From assembly GCA_963733765.1 (NCBI GenBank), contig CAVTEI010000003.1, positions 1,426,001-1,490,000 of the forward strand: DNA of 64,000 bases, in the 5' to 3' direction. Each line of letters starts with the position of its first letter. The first letter of the stretch is position 1. This document shows, piece after piece, positions 17,461 to 26,171 of the stretch. The translations under genes and the position numbers were made by a program. The stretch comes from DATKAS01 sp963733765 (GTDB taxonomy: Bacteria > Actinomycetota > Acidimicrobiia > Acidimicrobiales > DATKAS01). The notes beneath the pieces are model-generated. The model ran no database searches. It worked only from the letters and a program-made list of their open reading frames with translations, and was not told where the DNA came from.

Positions 17461-18159
17461 GTGGAGTCCCTCGCGGCGTTGACGGCCGAGATCGTCGCGT
17501 GCCGGACGTGCCCGCGGTTGGTCGCGTGGCGTGAGGAAGTCGCGTGCGAGAAGCGCGCCGCGTTCCGAGACGAGCAATATTGGGGCCGGCCGGTGCCCGG
17601 GTTCGGTGACCCCGAGGCGCGCATCGTCATCCTCGGGCTCGCACCGGCCGCGCATGGCGCCAATCGCACGGGCCGCATGTTCACGGGTGACCGGTCCGGG
17701 GAGTGGTTGTACGGCGCGCTGCACAGAGCCGGTCTCGCGAACCAGCCCACCAGCACAGGACCCGACGACGGGCTCGCGTTGATCGATACGTACCTCACTG
17801 CCGCGGTTCGGTGCGCGCCGCCGGCGAACAAACCGACCGTCGAGGAGCGCGACGCTTGTGAGCCGTACCTCGCACGTGAGATCGCGCTGCTGCGCAACGG
17901 GCGCGTCTTCGTCGCGCTCGGCGCGTTCGCGTACGAGGCCGCGTGCCGCGTCCTGGGTGTGCGCCCACGCCCGAAGTTCGGCCACGGCGTTGAGGTGCCC
18001 CTCGACGACAGCCGCATCCTCGTGTGCTGCTTCCACCCGAGCCAGCAGAACACCTTCACCGGCAAGCTCACTCGAGAGATGCTCGACGCCATCTTCGCCC
18101 GCGCCGTCGCGCTCGCGAACCCGAACCCGAACGCGAACGCGAACGCGGGCCCGGATTGA
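17461..18159 (+). CDS. Family 5 uracil-DNA glycosylase (UdgB type)
   Basis: 232 residues. Near the N-terminus the cysteines in CRTCPRL, with later ones, fit a [4Fe-4S] cluster. The active-site motif GLAPAAHGANRTGRMFTGD has the GLAPA-H pattern of family 5 (UdgB), in which the motif-A catalytic Asp/Asn is replaced, and the C-terminal HPSQQNTFTG is the second motif. The enzyme removes uracil and other deaminated bases, useful in a GC-rich genome. GTG start. The C-terminus ends in an Asn-Pro/Asn-Ala run (NPNPNANANAGPD) encoded by a hexamer repeat, likely a slippage product. Confidence 0.88.
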   Translation: MESLAALTAEIVACRTCPRLVAWREEVACEKRAAFRDEQYWGRPVPGFGDPEARIVILGLAPAAHGANRTGRMFTGDRSGEWLYGALHRAGLANQPTSTGPDDGLALIDTYLTAAVRCAPPANKPTVEERDACEPYLAREIALLRNGRVFVALGAFAYEAACRVLGVRPRPKFGHGVEVPLDDSRILVCCFHPSQQNTFTGKLTREMLDAIFARAVALANPNPNANANAGPD

Positions 18160-18195
18160 CGAATCGGGGCACGCATGATGCCTCGAATCATCAAT

Positions 18196-18303
18196 CCCGC
18201 CGTCGCGGGCAGGGGCGGCGCAGTGCGCCGCCCGGGTGCGAGAAGCACCGATTGCCGAGCGAAGCGAGCCGAGCCGATCGAAGCGAAGCGGAGAGCGGCG
18301 AGG
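18196..18303. repeat. Intergenic tandem-hairpin repeat, copy 1
   Basis: Lies between two convergent genes. It contains a small stem (CCCGC/GCGGG, 18196-18209), a perfect stem GGCGGCGC-AGT-GCGCCGCC (18214-18232) and a second stem GGTGC-GAGAA-GCACC (18235-18249). A purine-rich arm (18265-18303) follows that matches the 43-bp arm of copy 2. The position suggests a bidirectional terminator or a REP-like element. Copies 2 and 3 are at 21606-21751 and 39054-39089. Confidence 0.75.
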
Positions 18304-18305
18304 GA

Positions 18306-19115
18306 CTAGTTGAACAGGGCGAGGATCTCGCCGGTGCCGTAGATCACGGCGACCACAGCGAGGAAGATCGCGACAGCGTTGCGCAGGCGGACGTCGCCGG
18401 CGTGGAGAGTCAGTCCCGAGCCAATGCGAGCGCCGGGCACGACGCCGAGCGTGAGGAAGAACGCGAACCGCCAGTCGATGTTCCCCAGTGCCGCGTGGGT
18501 GATGGTGCCGGGGATCGCGAACAGCCCGACGCACACCAACGAGGTCGCGATCGACTGCTTGAGCGTCATCTTCATCCACTGGTTGAACGCCGGCACCATG
18601 ACGATGCCGCCGCCGACGCCGAGCAGTCCCGACAGCGCGCCCGAGAGGGCGCCGATCCCGACGAAGCCTCGCCGATCACTCGCGGTGCGGCAGATCTCGT
18701 CCGCGGGGCGGGATTCGTCGACGACGAGACGGTGCGGTCCGGTCCCGACGGCGTACGTCCGCCACACGGTGAACGCGACGAAACCCGCTGTCACGAGCTG
18801 CTGTATGTGTCCGTCCCCCGGGATGACTTCGGTGGCGAGCGCGCCACCGACCGCACACAGGACGCCGATGGGCACCACCCAGACGACCGCGGTCCACGCG
18901 ATCAGCTGCTCGCGCGAGTAGCGCAGCGACCCGCTGATCGAGCTCGGGATCACCGACGGGAGCGTCGTTCCGATCGCGATCGTGGCGGACGCACCGAGAC
19001 CGCGGACGAACGGTGTCGAGATGACTGCGCCGCCGACGCCGAACGCGCCGGACAGCACGCCCGTCAGCACGCCGGCCGCGACGGTCAGCGCGTCGCGAAG
19101 AGGACTCGGGTCCAC
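18306..19115 (-). CDS. TauE/SafE (TSUP) family membrane permease
   Basis: 269 residues with about eight hydrophobic segments and the two internal repeats typical of TSUP proteins: GVLSGAFGVGGAVISTPFV in the first half and ALSGLLGVGGGIVMVPAFN in the second. The family exports or imports sulfite, sulfoacetate and other anions across the cytoplasmic membrane. Which substrate is moved here cannot be read. It lies six bases upstream of the FrhB gene end on the same strand, so the two may be co-transcribed. Confidence 0.85.
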   Translation of the reverse strand: MDPSPLRDALTVAAGVLTGVLSGAFGVGGAVISTPFVRGLGASATIAIGTTLPSVIPSSISGSLRYSREQLIAWTAVVWVVPIGVLCAVGGALATEVIPGDGHIQQLVTAGFVAFTVWRTYAVGTGPHRLVVDESRPADEICRTASDRRGFVGIGALSGALSGLLGVGGGIVMVPAFNQWMKMTLKQSIATSLVCVGLFAIPGTITHAALGNIDWRFAFFLTLGVVPGARIGSGLTLHAGDVRLRNAVAIFLAVVAVIYGTGEILALFN

Positions 19116-19121
19116 GCCGCG

Positions 19122-20315
19122 TCAGTGCGCGGCGGGAGCTGTGCCGTCGGCCTTCTTCTTGGGGGGTGGCACTCCGACGATCGGCGTCTGGTCCGCGAAC
19201 GACGGCCAGCGCCGCCGGCTCACGATCGAGAGCGTGCGCAGCAGCTTCATCGCCTTTTCGTCCGAGTCGGCCGGGCGGCTCTCGATGCATCCGGTCGCAA
19301 TCATGCGGCCGAGGATCTCGCGCCCGAGCTCGGTGCGCACGAGTGTCAGCGTCCAGTCGTTGTCCTCGCCGATGCCGCCCGTCGAGATGTCGGCGTGCTC
19401 AGCCGCGAAGTCGGGGCACATCTTGCAGCCCTCGCGCGTCCACTGGTGGCACTCCTTGAGATCGATCTCGTGGTACGCGCCATCCTTCATCCAGATCTGG
19501 AAGACGCCCTTGATGTTCATCTTCACCATCTCCTCCTTGCGGAGGCCGTACTTCGCGAGGAAGAGCTCCTCGAAGATGGCATCGTCGAACGTCTTCGAGC
19601 ACAGCAGCCCGATGTTGAACAGGAACGGTTTGCCCGCCTTGCCCACCTTGCGCGACCACATGATGGGGAGCGCTGAGCTCTGGCAGCTCATGCCCACGAG
19701 GGCGAGCTTCGAGTAGCCCTCGTCGAGCGCTTGCTTCACCGCGAGCGTGTTCGCGGAGTACGTGTAGCGGGAGCCCGCCGATGCGAGGATCTCCTCCTTG
19801 TTGCGGGCGAGCCCGGGGATCGCCTTCCACGACGTGCCGTCACCCTCGAGGAACGAGGTGAGCGCGCAGTCGATGTAGCCCTCGTCCATCGCCCAGATCA
19901 GCAACGCGGAAACGAAGCCGCCGTCTTGTCCGATCTTGTGGACGTAGTCGTCGCTCGCGCGGCACAGCAACAGGTCCTTCGTGATGCCGTACATCTCCGT
20001 GGGCTCGCGCACGCGGCCGAACAGGTGCATGTCGGCCTCGGGCTCCCAGGTGCGAAAGCGCGGGCACGCCCGCGTGCACGACGTGCAGCCCTTCTCGCCG
20101 TGAAGGCAGTTGTCGGGGCCGAGCTCGTCCTCGAGGTGGTAGGGCTTGTAGCCCTTCTCGGCGTGGTCATAGCCGATGACGTCGTGCGGGCAGGCGATGA
20201 CGCACCCGGCGCACCCCGTGCACAGGCCGCTCTGGATGACCTCGGAGTAGAGCTCCTTCCACTGGTACGTCCACCGTCCGGTGGGAAGGGTGGGGGCGCT
20301 CTCGGTCACAGCCAC
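19122..20315 (-). CDS. Coenzyme F420 hydrogenase/dehydrogenase beta-subunit family protein (FrhB)
   Basis: 397 residues. Two ferredoxin-type cysteine clusters are near the N-terminus (CTGCAGCVIACP and CTSCTRACP), followed by the FrhB N- and C-terminal domains with QDGGFVSALLIWAMDEG, AGSRYTYS and GMSCQSSALP. REGCKMCPDFAAEHADISTGG near residue 310 is a conserved cluster-binding and F420/FAD-contacting segment. FrhB proteins transfer electrons between FeS clusters, FAD and F420. In actinobacteria F420-dependent reductases are common, but the reaction here is open. The gene is divergent from the acyl-CoA dehydrogenase with a 56-base gap. Confidence 0.85.
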   Translation of the reverse strand: MAVTESAPTLPTGRWTYQWKELYSEVIQSGLCTGCAGCVIACPHDVIGYDHAEKGYKPYHLEDELGPDNCLHGEKGCTSCTRACPRFRTWEPEADMHLFGRVREPTEMYGITKDLLLCRASDDYVHKIGQDGGFVSALLIWAMDEGYIDCALTSFLEGDGTSWKAIPGLARNKEEILASAGSRYTYSANTLAVKQALDEGYSKLALVGMSCQSSALPIMWSRKVGKAGKPFLFNIGLLCSKTFDDAIFEELFLAKYGLRKEEMVKMNIKGVFQIWMKDGAYHEIDLKECHQWTREGCKMCPDFAAEHADISTGGIGEDNDWTLTLVRTELGREILGRMIATGCIESRPADSDEKAMKLLRTLSIVSRRRWPSFADQTPIVGVPPPKKKADGTAPAAH

Positions 20316-20371
20316 GGCGGCACTTTACGCCGCGTCTTTCGCTGCCTGACCCGACGGTCAAGAATGTCGGC

Positions 20372-21604
20372 ATGGATCTGACTTATCCGCCCGAGGCTGA
20401 AGCGTTCCGCAAGGAGATTCGCACCTGGCTGGAGGACAACCTCCCCGACGGTTGGTTCGACGAGGGCTTCGATCTAAGGGGAGAAGCGCGAAAGCGCTTC
20501 AACGCGGAGTGGGTGAACAAGCTGTACGAGGGCGGGTGGATCTGCGCGTCTTGGCCGCAGGAGTACGGCGGCAAGGGGCTCTCGATCATGGACAACGTCG
20601 TGCTGAACGAGGAGTTCGCACGCGCCGGCGCGCCGATGCGTGCGGATTTCTTCGGCGACACGCTGGTCGGTCCGACGATCCTCGAGTGGGGCACCGAAGA
20701 GCAGAAGAAAGACTTCCTCCCGAAGATCCTCAAGGGTGAGATCGCCTGGTGCCAGGGCTTCAGCGAACCGAACTCGGGTTCGGACCTCGCGTCGCTCAAG
20801 ACCACCGCTGTGCTCGACGGAGACGAGTGGATCATCAACGGGCAGAAGGTCTGGACCACGCAGGCGCAGGTCGCCGACTTCGTCTTCCTGCTCGCGCGCA
20901 CCGACCCCGACGCGCCGAAGCACAAGGGCATCTCCTACTTGCTCGTGCCGATGAAGCAGCCAGGCGTCGAGGTGCGCCCGATCACGCAACCCGACGGCTC
21001 GTCCGAGTTCAACGAGGTCTTCTTCGACAACGCCCGTTGCCCGAAGGACAACGTCGTCGGCGGCGTCAACAACGGGTGGAAGGTCGCCAACACCACGCTC
21101 GGTTTCGAGCGCGGTTCGTCGGCCACCACGTCGTACCGTCGGTTCGAACGCGAGCTCGAGACGATCATCGAGATGGCGAAGGCCAACGGGAAGATCGACG
21201 ACGCGTCGATCCGCCAGCGTTTGATGAAAGCGTGGGCCCGCGTGCAGATCATGAAGGTGAATGGCTGGCGGTCGTTGACTGCCGCGCTCAGTGGCAAGCG
21301 TGACTCCAGCAACATCGCTCTCGGCCTGACGAACAAGATGTTCTGGTCGGAGCACCATCGTGAGGTGATGGAACTCGCGGTCGACGTGAAGGGCATGGAC
21401 GCGCAGGTCCTCACCGGGCGCGACGACGACTCGTGGCCCGGCATCGCGCGTCAGCGGGGGCGGGACAACTACCCCGTCAGCGCCCTGCAGGCGTCGTTCT
21501 TCTTCTCGCGGTCCGAGACGATCTGGGGCGGCACTGCCGAGATCCAGCGCAACATCGTGGGGGAACGAGTGCTCGGTCTGCCGCGCGAGCCGCGCACCGA
21601 TTAG
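20372..21604 (+). CDS. Acyl-CoA dehydrogenase
   Basis: 410 residues of the ACAD family: N-terminal helical domain, then WCQGFSEPNSGSDLASL and GQKVWTTQAQVADFVF in the middle beta domain (FAD and substrate contacts), and the C-terminal helical domain with WGGTAEIQRNIVGERVLGLP. It introduces a 2,3-double bond in an acyl-CoA and reduces ETF, whose genes are at 10.2-12 kb. The sequence resembles the long ACAD subfamily seen with steroid or branched substrates, so the chain type is uncertain. The ATG follows a short spacer from the divergent FrhB gene. Confidence 0.9.
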   Translation: MDLTYPPEAEAFRKEIRTWLEDNLPDGWFDEGFDLRGEARKRFNAEWVNKLYEGGWICASWPQEYGGKGLSIMDNVVLNEEFARAGAPMRADFFGDTLVGPTILEWGTEEQKKDFLPKILKGEIAWCQGFSEPNSGSDLASLKTTAVLDGDEWIINGQKVWTTQAQVADFVFLLARTDPDAPKHKGISYLLVPMKQPGVEVRPITQPDGSSEFNEVFFDNARCPKDNVVGGVNNGWKVANTTLGFERGSSATTSYRRFERELETIIEMAKANGKIDDASIRQRLMKAWARVQIMKVNGWRSLTAALSGKRDSSNIALGLTNKMFWSEHHREVMELAVDVKGMDAQVLTGRDDDSWPGIARQRGRDNYPVSALQASFFFSRSETIWGGTAEIQRNIVGERVLGLPREPRTD

Positions 21605-21605
21605 T

Positions 21606-21751
21606 CCTCGTCGCCGCTCTCCGCTCCGCTTCGATCGGCTCCTGCTCGCTGCGCTCGACAATCGGTGCTTCGCGCACCCGGCCGGCGCATTGCGCCGGCC
21701 ATCTCACTCCTCGTCGCCGCTCTCCGCTCCGCTTCGATCGGCTCCTGCTCG
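21606..21751. repeat. Intergenic tandem-hairpin repeat, copy 2, with a 43-bp direct repeat
   Basis: A 43-base unit (starting CCTCGTCGCC, ending GCTCCTGCTCG) occurs exactly twice, at 21606-21648 and 21709-21751. Between the copies lie GGTGC-TTCGC-GCACC (21664-21678) and GGCCGGCGC-ATT-GCGCCGGCC (21680-21700), the reverse complement of the copy 1 hairpin order. It separates two convergent genes, like copy 1. Confidence 0.8.
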
Positions 21752-21766
21752 TCCTACTCTCCGTCT

Positions 21767-23341
21767 CTACCCGAGCGCGCCGGCGGCCTCGAGGTCCGCG
21801 CTCGCATCGCGGGCATCGGCGCCGTCGGTGAGCACGGAGGTCTCGCGCAGCGGGATCTCCTTGATGAACCACGACGCGACGAACGCTGTGGCCATGACCG
21901 GGATGCCAACGAGGAAGATCGCCGTGATCGACCGCGACAGCGCTTCGATGACGGCCGACGCAACGGGATCGGGGAGTTCCCGGATCGCGGCGGGACTTTG
22001 CAGCAGCCCTTCCTCGAGCTGCGTGCCCGCCGGCAGCAGGCGGGGGAGCTCGACGGCGAGGCGGGCGTTGAGCACCGCGCCGTAGGCGGCGAGCCCGATG
22101 GCGCCACCGAGCGAGCGGAAGAACGTCGTTGACGCGGTGGCGACACCGAGATCCTTCCAGTCGACGGCGTTCTGCACCGCGAGCACGACGGTGGGCATCG
22201 TCATGCCCATGCCGAACCCGAGTATCAGCATCGATGCGCTCGTCATCAAGCGGCTCGACTCGGGCGTCATCTGCGACAGCCCGGCGACGCCGATCGTGCC
22301 GAGCGCGGTGCCGATGACCGGGAAGATCTTGTAGCGGCCGGTGATCGCGGTGATGCGCCCGGCGCCGATCGAGGTGATCGTGACCCCGGCCATCAGTGGG
22401 AGCAGCAGCAAGCCCGAGTTCGTGGCCGACGCGCCCGTGCACACTTGGAGGAACAGGGGCAGGAACGCACTGGCACCGAACATCATCGAACCGAGCAGCA
22501 GCATGATCACGGCGACCAGGCTGAAGATCGAGTTGCGGAAGAGGTGCAGGGGGAGGATCGGCTCCTCCGCGTGATGCTCCGCGACGATGAAGAGCACGGT
22601 GAGGACCGCGGACGCCGCGAGCAGCCCGAGGATCACCGATGACGACCACGCGTACTCGTTGCCGCCCCAGCTCATGGCCAGGATCAACGAGAACACGCCG
22701 GCCGTCATGAGCGTCGCGCCGAGGAAGTCCACCTTGCGGTCGCGCCGATGGAACGGCAGCCGCAACGCCTTCGTCGTGACGACGAGCGCGACGATGCCGA
22801 GCGGGATGTTGATGAGGAAGATCCAGCGCCAGGTGAGGTTGTCGACGAAGAAACCGCCCATGAGGGGGCCAGCGACACTCGCGACCGCGAAGGTCGCAGT
22901 GATGAAGCCGGTGTAGCGGCCGCGCTCGCGGGGCGGCACGACGTCGCCGATGATGACGAACGCCATCGCCATGAGACCGCCGCCTCCGACGCCCTGCAAC
23001 CCGCGCGACGCGATGAGCTGGTTCAGCGTCTGCGACATCGCGGCCAACACCGAGCCGATGAGGAAGACGACGATCGCAACCTGGAAGAGGATGCGCCGTC
23101 CGTAGAGGTCGGACAGCTTGCCGAACAAAGGCGTCGCGGCAGTCGACGTGAGCAGATACGCGGTGCCGACCCACGCGATCTGCTCGAGACCGCCGAGCTC
23201 ACCGACGATGGTGGGAAGCGCAGTGTTGACGATCGTGCCGTCGAGCGCGGACAGCGACAGACCCGTCATGACTCCGGCGAAGACCGTGTAGAGCTGTCGC
23301 TTCGTGAGGACGCCGTTGGCGGCGATGTCGACGGCGTTCAC
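21767..23341 (-). CDS. MFS drug-efflux transporter, DHA2 (EmrB/QacA) family
   Basis: About 524 residues with 14 predicted membrane helices. Motif C-like segments and LDGTIVNTALPTIVGELGG in the first helix, GKLSDLYGRRILFQVA (motif A) and PLMGGFFVDNLTWRWIFLINIP are diagnostic of the 14-TMS DHA2 proton antiporters. A GTG at 23341 is preferred over the upstream ATG because the extra 29 residues are non-conserved and run into the divergent marR promoter. The palindromic site at 23373-23389 lies between the two starts, so the MarR regulator probably controls this pump as well as its own operon. Confidence 0.88.
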   Translation of the reverse strand: MNAVDIAANGVLTKRQLYTVFAGVMTGLSLSALDGTIVNTALPTIVGELGGLEQIAWVGTAYLLTSTAATPLFGKLSDLYGRRILFQVAIVVFLIGSVLAAMSQTLNQLIASRGLQGVGGGGLMAMAFVIIGDVVPPRERGRYTGFITATFAVASVAGPLMGGFFVDNLTWRWIFLINIPLGIVALVVTTKALRLPFHRRDRKVDFLGATLMTAGVFSLILAMSWGGNEYAWSSSVILGLLAASAVLTVLFIVAEHHAEEPILPLHLFRNSIFSLVAVIMLLLGSMMFGASAFLPLFLQVCTGASATNSGLLLLPLMAGVTITSIGAGRITAITGRYKIFPVIGTALGTIGVAGLSQMTPESSRLMTSASMLILGFGMGMTMPTVVLAVQNAVDWKDLGVATASTTFFRSLGGAIGLAAYGAVLNARLAVELPRLLPAGTQLEEGLLQSPAAIRELPDPVASAVIEALSRSITAIFLVGIPVMATAFVASWFIKEIPLRETSVLTDGADARDASADLEAAGALG

Positions 23342-23372
23342 GCTGCTCCCGGCGGGGTCTGTGGCACGAGAT

Positions 23373-23389
23373 AGTTGCAGGCTGCAACT
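23373..23389. promoter_or_regulatory. Dyad-symmetric operator between efflux pump and marR
   Basis: AGTTGCA-GGC-TGCAACT is a perfect 7-bp inverted repeat with a 3-base spacer, a size typical of MarR operators. It lies 32 bases from the pump start and 26 bases before the marR start. TTGCAG (23376-23381) inside it and TAGTTT (23400-23405) may act as -35 and -10 for marR, which would place the start of transcription near its ATG. Confidence 0.65.
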
Positions 23390-23414
23390 GGTTTCCTGGT
23401 AGTTTACAAATGTC

Positions 23415-23921
23415 ATGTCGGACGCCAAACCCGTTCCGAGCGATCTCTCCGTGCTCTTCCGCGTGGGCGCCGCGTGGCGCGAGCTCCGCCGTGGCGCGGC
23501 GATGCAAGCGTTCCGACCGATCGTCTACGGCGAGGGGAGCGATGCCCTCGATCTCGGTCAGGTCGACGCCCTCGACCTGCTCGTCTTCCACGGCTCTGTG
23601 CGGATGGGCGAGCTCGCCGACGCCCTTCGGGTCGACGCGTCGACAGCGACGAGAGCCGTCAACCGGCTCGTCGATGCCGGCCTCGCGCAGCGGAAGCGCT
23701 CCGACGACGATGGCCGCGTGATGGTCGTTGCGATCACCAAGCGGGGATCCGAAGTGCACAAGGCGCTCATGGAGCGCAGGCGCGAGGCGCTCGCGGGCAT
23801 CCTCGCGGGCTTCAGCCCTCGCGATCGGCTCGAGCTCGCAGCTCTTCTCGAGCGGTTCGTGGCCGGGCTCGACAGCTACGTGTCGGGCGAGGCCGGTCGT
23901 GCCGAGCCGCAGGCTTCGTGA
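23415..23921 (+). CDS. MarR-family transcriptional regulator of the kynurenine operon
   Basis: 168 residues with a winged helix-turn-helix: LGQVDALDLLVFHGSVRMGELADALRVDASTATRAVNRLV, then the wing AQRKRSDDDGRVMVVAITKRG. MarR dimers bind short palindromes and release them on binding small aromatic ligands. It is the first gene of marR-formamidase-kynureninase (GTGA overlap at 23918) and is divergent from a drug pump. A kynurenine-related ligand is a reasonable guess. The start at 23415 is five bases downstream of another ATG (23410) in a different frame. Confidence 0.88.
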   Translation: MSDAKPVPSDLSVLFRVGAAWRELRRGAAMQAFRPIVYGEGSDALDLGQVDALDLLVFHGSVRMGELADALRVDASTATRAVNRLVDAGLAQRKRSDDDGRVMVVAITKRGSEVHKALMERRREALAGILAGFSPRDRLELAALLERFVAGLDSYVSGEAGRAEPQAS

Positions 23922-24628
23922 GGTCTGTCCACACCTACGGCCCTCATCCCAGTCAGCACGCCGAGCTCTTCCTGCCCGAAGCCGGCCCTCCCGAGGGTTT
24001 CGCGGTCGCGATTCACGGCGGCTTCTGGCGCGATCGCTACGACCGCCACCTCATGGACGGGCTCTGTATGGACCTCGTGGCCCGCGGCTGGGCGGCATGG
24101 AACCTCGAGTACCGCCGGATGGGTGATGACGGCGGCGGATGGCCGCACACGTTCGACGACGTCCGTGCCGGCATCGACGCGCTCATCGATGTCGCCGGAC
24201 TGCTCAGCGCTCGAGTCGTGACGATCGGACACTCTGCCGGAGGGCACCTCGCGTTGTGGGCCGCGCACGAGTGCAAGGTCGTGACAGCAGCTGTCTCGCT
24301 CGCCGGCGTGACGGACCTCGTCGACGCGCACCGACGGGGGTTGTCGAGCGACGCGACGGGTGCGTTTCTCGGCGGCAGCCCCGCGGAGGTGCCCGACCGC
24401 TATGCCGCGGCGTCGCCGATTGCGCTGCTGCCGATCGGAGCGCCGATGCTCCTGGTTCACGGAGATCGCGACGAGAACGTGCCCATCGACCTGAGCGTGT
24501 CGTTCTCGCGAGCGGCACTCGCAGCCGGCGACGATGCCCAGCTGCTCACCGGACCGTTCGACCATTTCGACGTCATCGATCCGAACGGCCAATCGTGGCC
24601 GCGAGTGATGGACTGGCTCGGTGCCTGA
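23918..24628 (+). CDS. Alpha/beta hydrolase, probable kynurenine formamidase
   Basis: 236 residues from a GTG overlapping the marR stop. It has the oxyanion-hole motif HGGFWRDRYDRH and the nucleophile elbow GHSAGGHLALW, followed by a late VHGDRDENVP (acid) and FDHFDVI (histidine). HGG(F/W)W and GHSAGG are the pattern of KynB-like formamidases and related esterases. The next gene encodes kynureninase, so hydrolysis of N-formylkynurenine to kynurenine is the best call. Tryptophan 2,3-dioxygenase is not in the window. Confidence 0.8.
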   Translation: MRSVHTYGPHPSQHAELFLPEAGPPEGFAVAIHGGFWRDRYDRHLMDGLCMDLVARGWAAWNLEYRRMGDDGGGWPHTFDDVRAGIDALIDVAGLLSARVVTIGHSAGGHLALWAAHECKVVTAAVSLAGVTDLVDAHRRGLSSDATGAFLGGSPAEVPDRYAAASPIALLPIGAPMLLVHGDRDENVPIDLSVSFSRAALAAGDDAQLLTGPFDHFDVIDPNGQSWPRVMDWLGA

Positions 24629-25836
24629 TCCGCTCTCCCGGGCCCACGCCGAAGCGCTCGACGTGGCCGACGTGCTCGCCGGCTTCCGCGATCGCTTCGT
24701 CATCGACGATCCCGCGCTGATCTACCTCGACGGCAACTCGCTCGGCCGACTGTCGAAGGCGACCGAGGCGCGCCTGATCGAGGTCATTCGCTCCGAGTGG
24801 GGCCGAGATCTCGTGCGGCATTGGGACGATTGGCTCCCGCTGCCCGGTGTCATCGGTGACCGCCTCGGCCACGCGCTCCTCGGCGCGGCTTCCGGGCAGG
24901 TCGTGGTCGGCGACTCGACGACCGTCAACCTCTACAAGGGCGCATCGGCCGCACTCGACGCGCGACCCGATCGACGCGTGGTCGTCACCGACTCCGAGAA
25001 TTTCCCCACCGACCGCTACGTGCTGGAGGGTCTGGTCCAACAGCGGGGACTGACGCTGCGCGACGTGAAGGCGGACCCGGTCGAAGGCTTGGCGGTCGAC
25101 GAGGTCGCGGCCGCGCTCGACGACGACGTGGCACTCGTGAGCCTCTCGCACGTCTCTTACGCGTCGGGAGCGATCGCCGACATGGACGCCATCACCACGG
25201 CGACTCATGCGGCGGGCGCGCTGGTCATGTGGGACCTCTGCCACAGCGTCGGATCCGTCCCCGTTGCGCTCGACCAGTCGAAGGTCGATCTCGCCGTCGG
25301 CTGCACGTACAAGTACGTCAACGCCGGCCCCGGTGCTCCCGCGTTCATCTATGTGTCCGTGGGCAAGCAGGCCGAGCTGCGCCAGCCGATCTGGGGTTGG
25401 TTCGCTCAGCGCAACCAGTTCCAGATGGATCCCTGGTACGACCCGGAGCCGGGCATCGGGCAGTACCTCGTCGGCACGCCGTCGGCGATCGGACTCGTGG
25501 GCGTCGGCGAGGGCGTGAAGCTGCTGACCGAAGCCGGCATCGACCGACTCCGGGCGAAAGGCGTCGCGCTCACCTCGCTGCTCGTCGACTTGCACGACGC
25601 GTGGCTCGCGCCGCTCGGGTTCCAGCTCGGGTCACCGCGCGATCCGGCACGGCGCGGCTCCCACGTCGCCCTCCGGCATCCCGAGGCCGAGCAGCTCTGC
25701 CGCGGCGTTGATCGAGCATGGTGTCGTGCCTGACTTCCGCACTCCCGATCGCGTCCGTTTCGGTCCGGCGCCCATCACGACGCGGTTCGTCGACGTATGG
25801 GACGGAATGGACTGCCTACGCGGGCTCGCTCAGTAG
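24621..25836 (+). CDS. kynU: Kynureninase (one-base insertion near the C-terminus)
   Basis: A PLP enzyme of fold type I that cleaves kynurenine to anthranilate and alanine. YLDGNSLGRLSKAT near the N-terminus, RHWDDW, VVGDSTTVNLYKG, VMWDLCHSVGSVPV and the PLP lysine in CTYKYVNAGPGAPAF are all diagnostic. The open frame stops at 25733, but the missing C-terminus (ALIEHGVVPDFRTPD... to TAG 25834-25836) continues one frame over. Removing one C at about 25700 gives 404 residues, a normal length. It overlaps the formamidase by eight bases, so the two enzymes are one operon behind marR. Confidence 0.87.
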
Positions 25837-25843
25837 CTCTCGC

Positions 25844-26140
25844 TCAGTAGGCCTGGTTCCAACCCGGGACGCTCTCGCGGTTGCGGCGCGCGCTCTCCGC
25901 GTAGCTCGCGATGTCGGAGAAGAAGCCGAGGAGTACGAACAACCAGCCCCAGCCGGTGACGCCGACCCGCGGGGCGTACGCGAGTGAGTAGATGAGCGTC
26001 GTCCACGGCAAGAAGAGCAGGCCGAGGAACGGCACGATGAACGAGTCGTAGGCGCGGTCGACGAAGTCGGTGAACACCCACACGAGGACGAGAGCCAGCC
26101 GTGGGGAGATCGCCGCCGTGAGCAAGACCAGACAACCCAT
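25844..26140 (-). CDS. Small membrane protein of unknown function
   Basis: 98 residues with three hydrophobic stretches (GCLVLLTAAISPRLALVLVWVF, SFIVPFLGLLFLPWTTLIYSL and WGWLFVLLGFFSDIAS). The pattern LFTD(F/Y)VDRA followed by FLPWTT is shared by small actinobacterial membrane proteins without assigned role. It starts seven bases downstream of the kynureninase stop in the opposite direction, ends convergently with it, and lies next to the divergent acyltransferase. ATG 26140 is the only good start. Confidence 0.7.
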   Translation of the reverse strand: MGCLVLLTAAISPRLALVLVWVFTDFVDRAYDSFIVPFLGLLFLPWTTLIYSLAYAPRVGVTGWGWLFVLLGFFSDIASYAESARRNRESVPGWNQAY

Positions 26141-26171
26141 CGCGGCACCCTATAGCCCTACGCTGACGGCC

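Noticed and set aside
18118..18150. Functional significance of the hexamer repeat at the end of the glycosylase gene
   Set aside because: It encodes a short Asn-Pro/Asn-Ala tail beyond the conserved domain and is most simply a slippage product.
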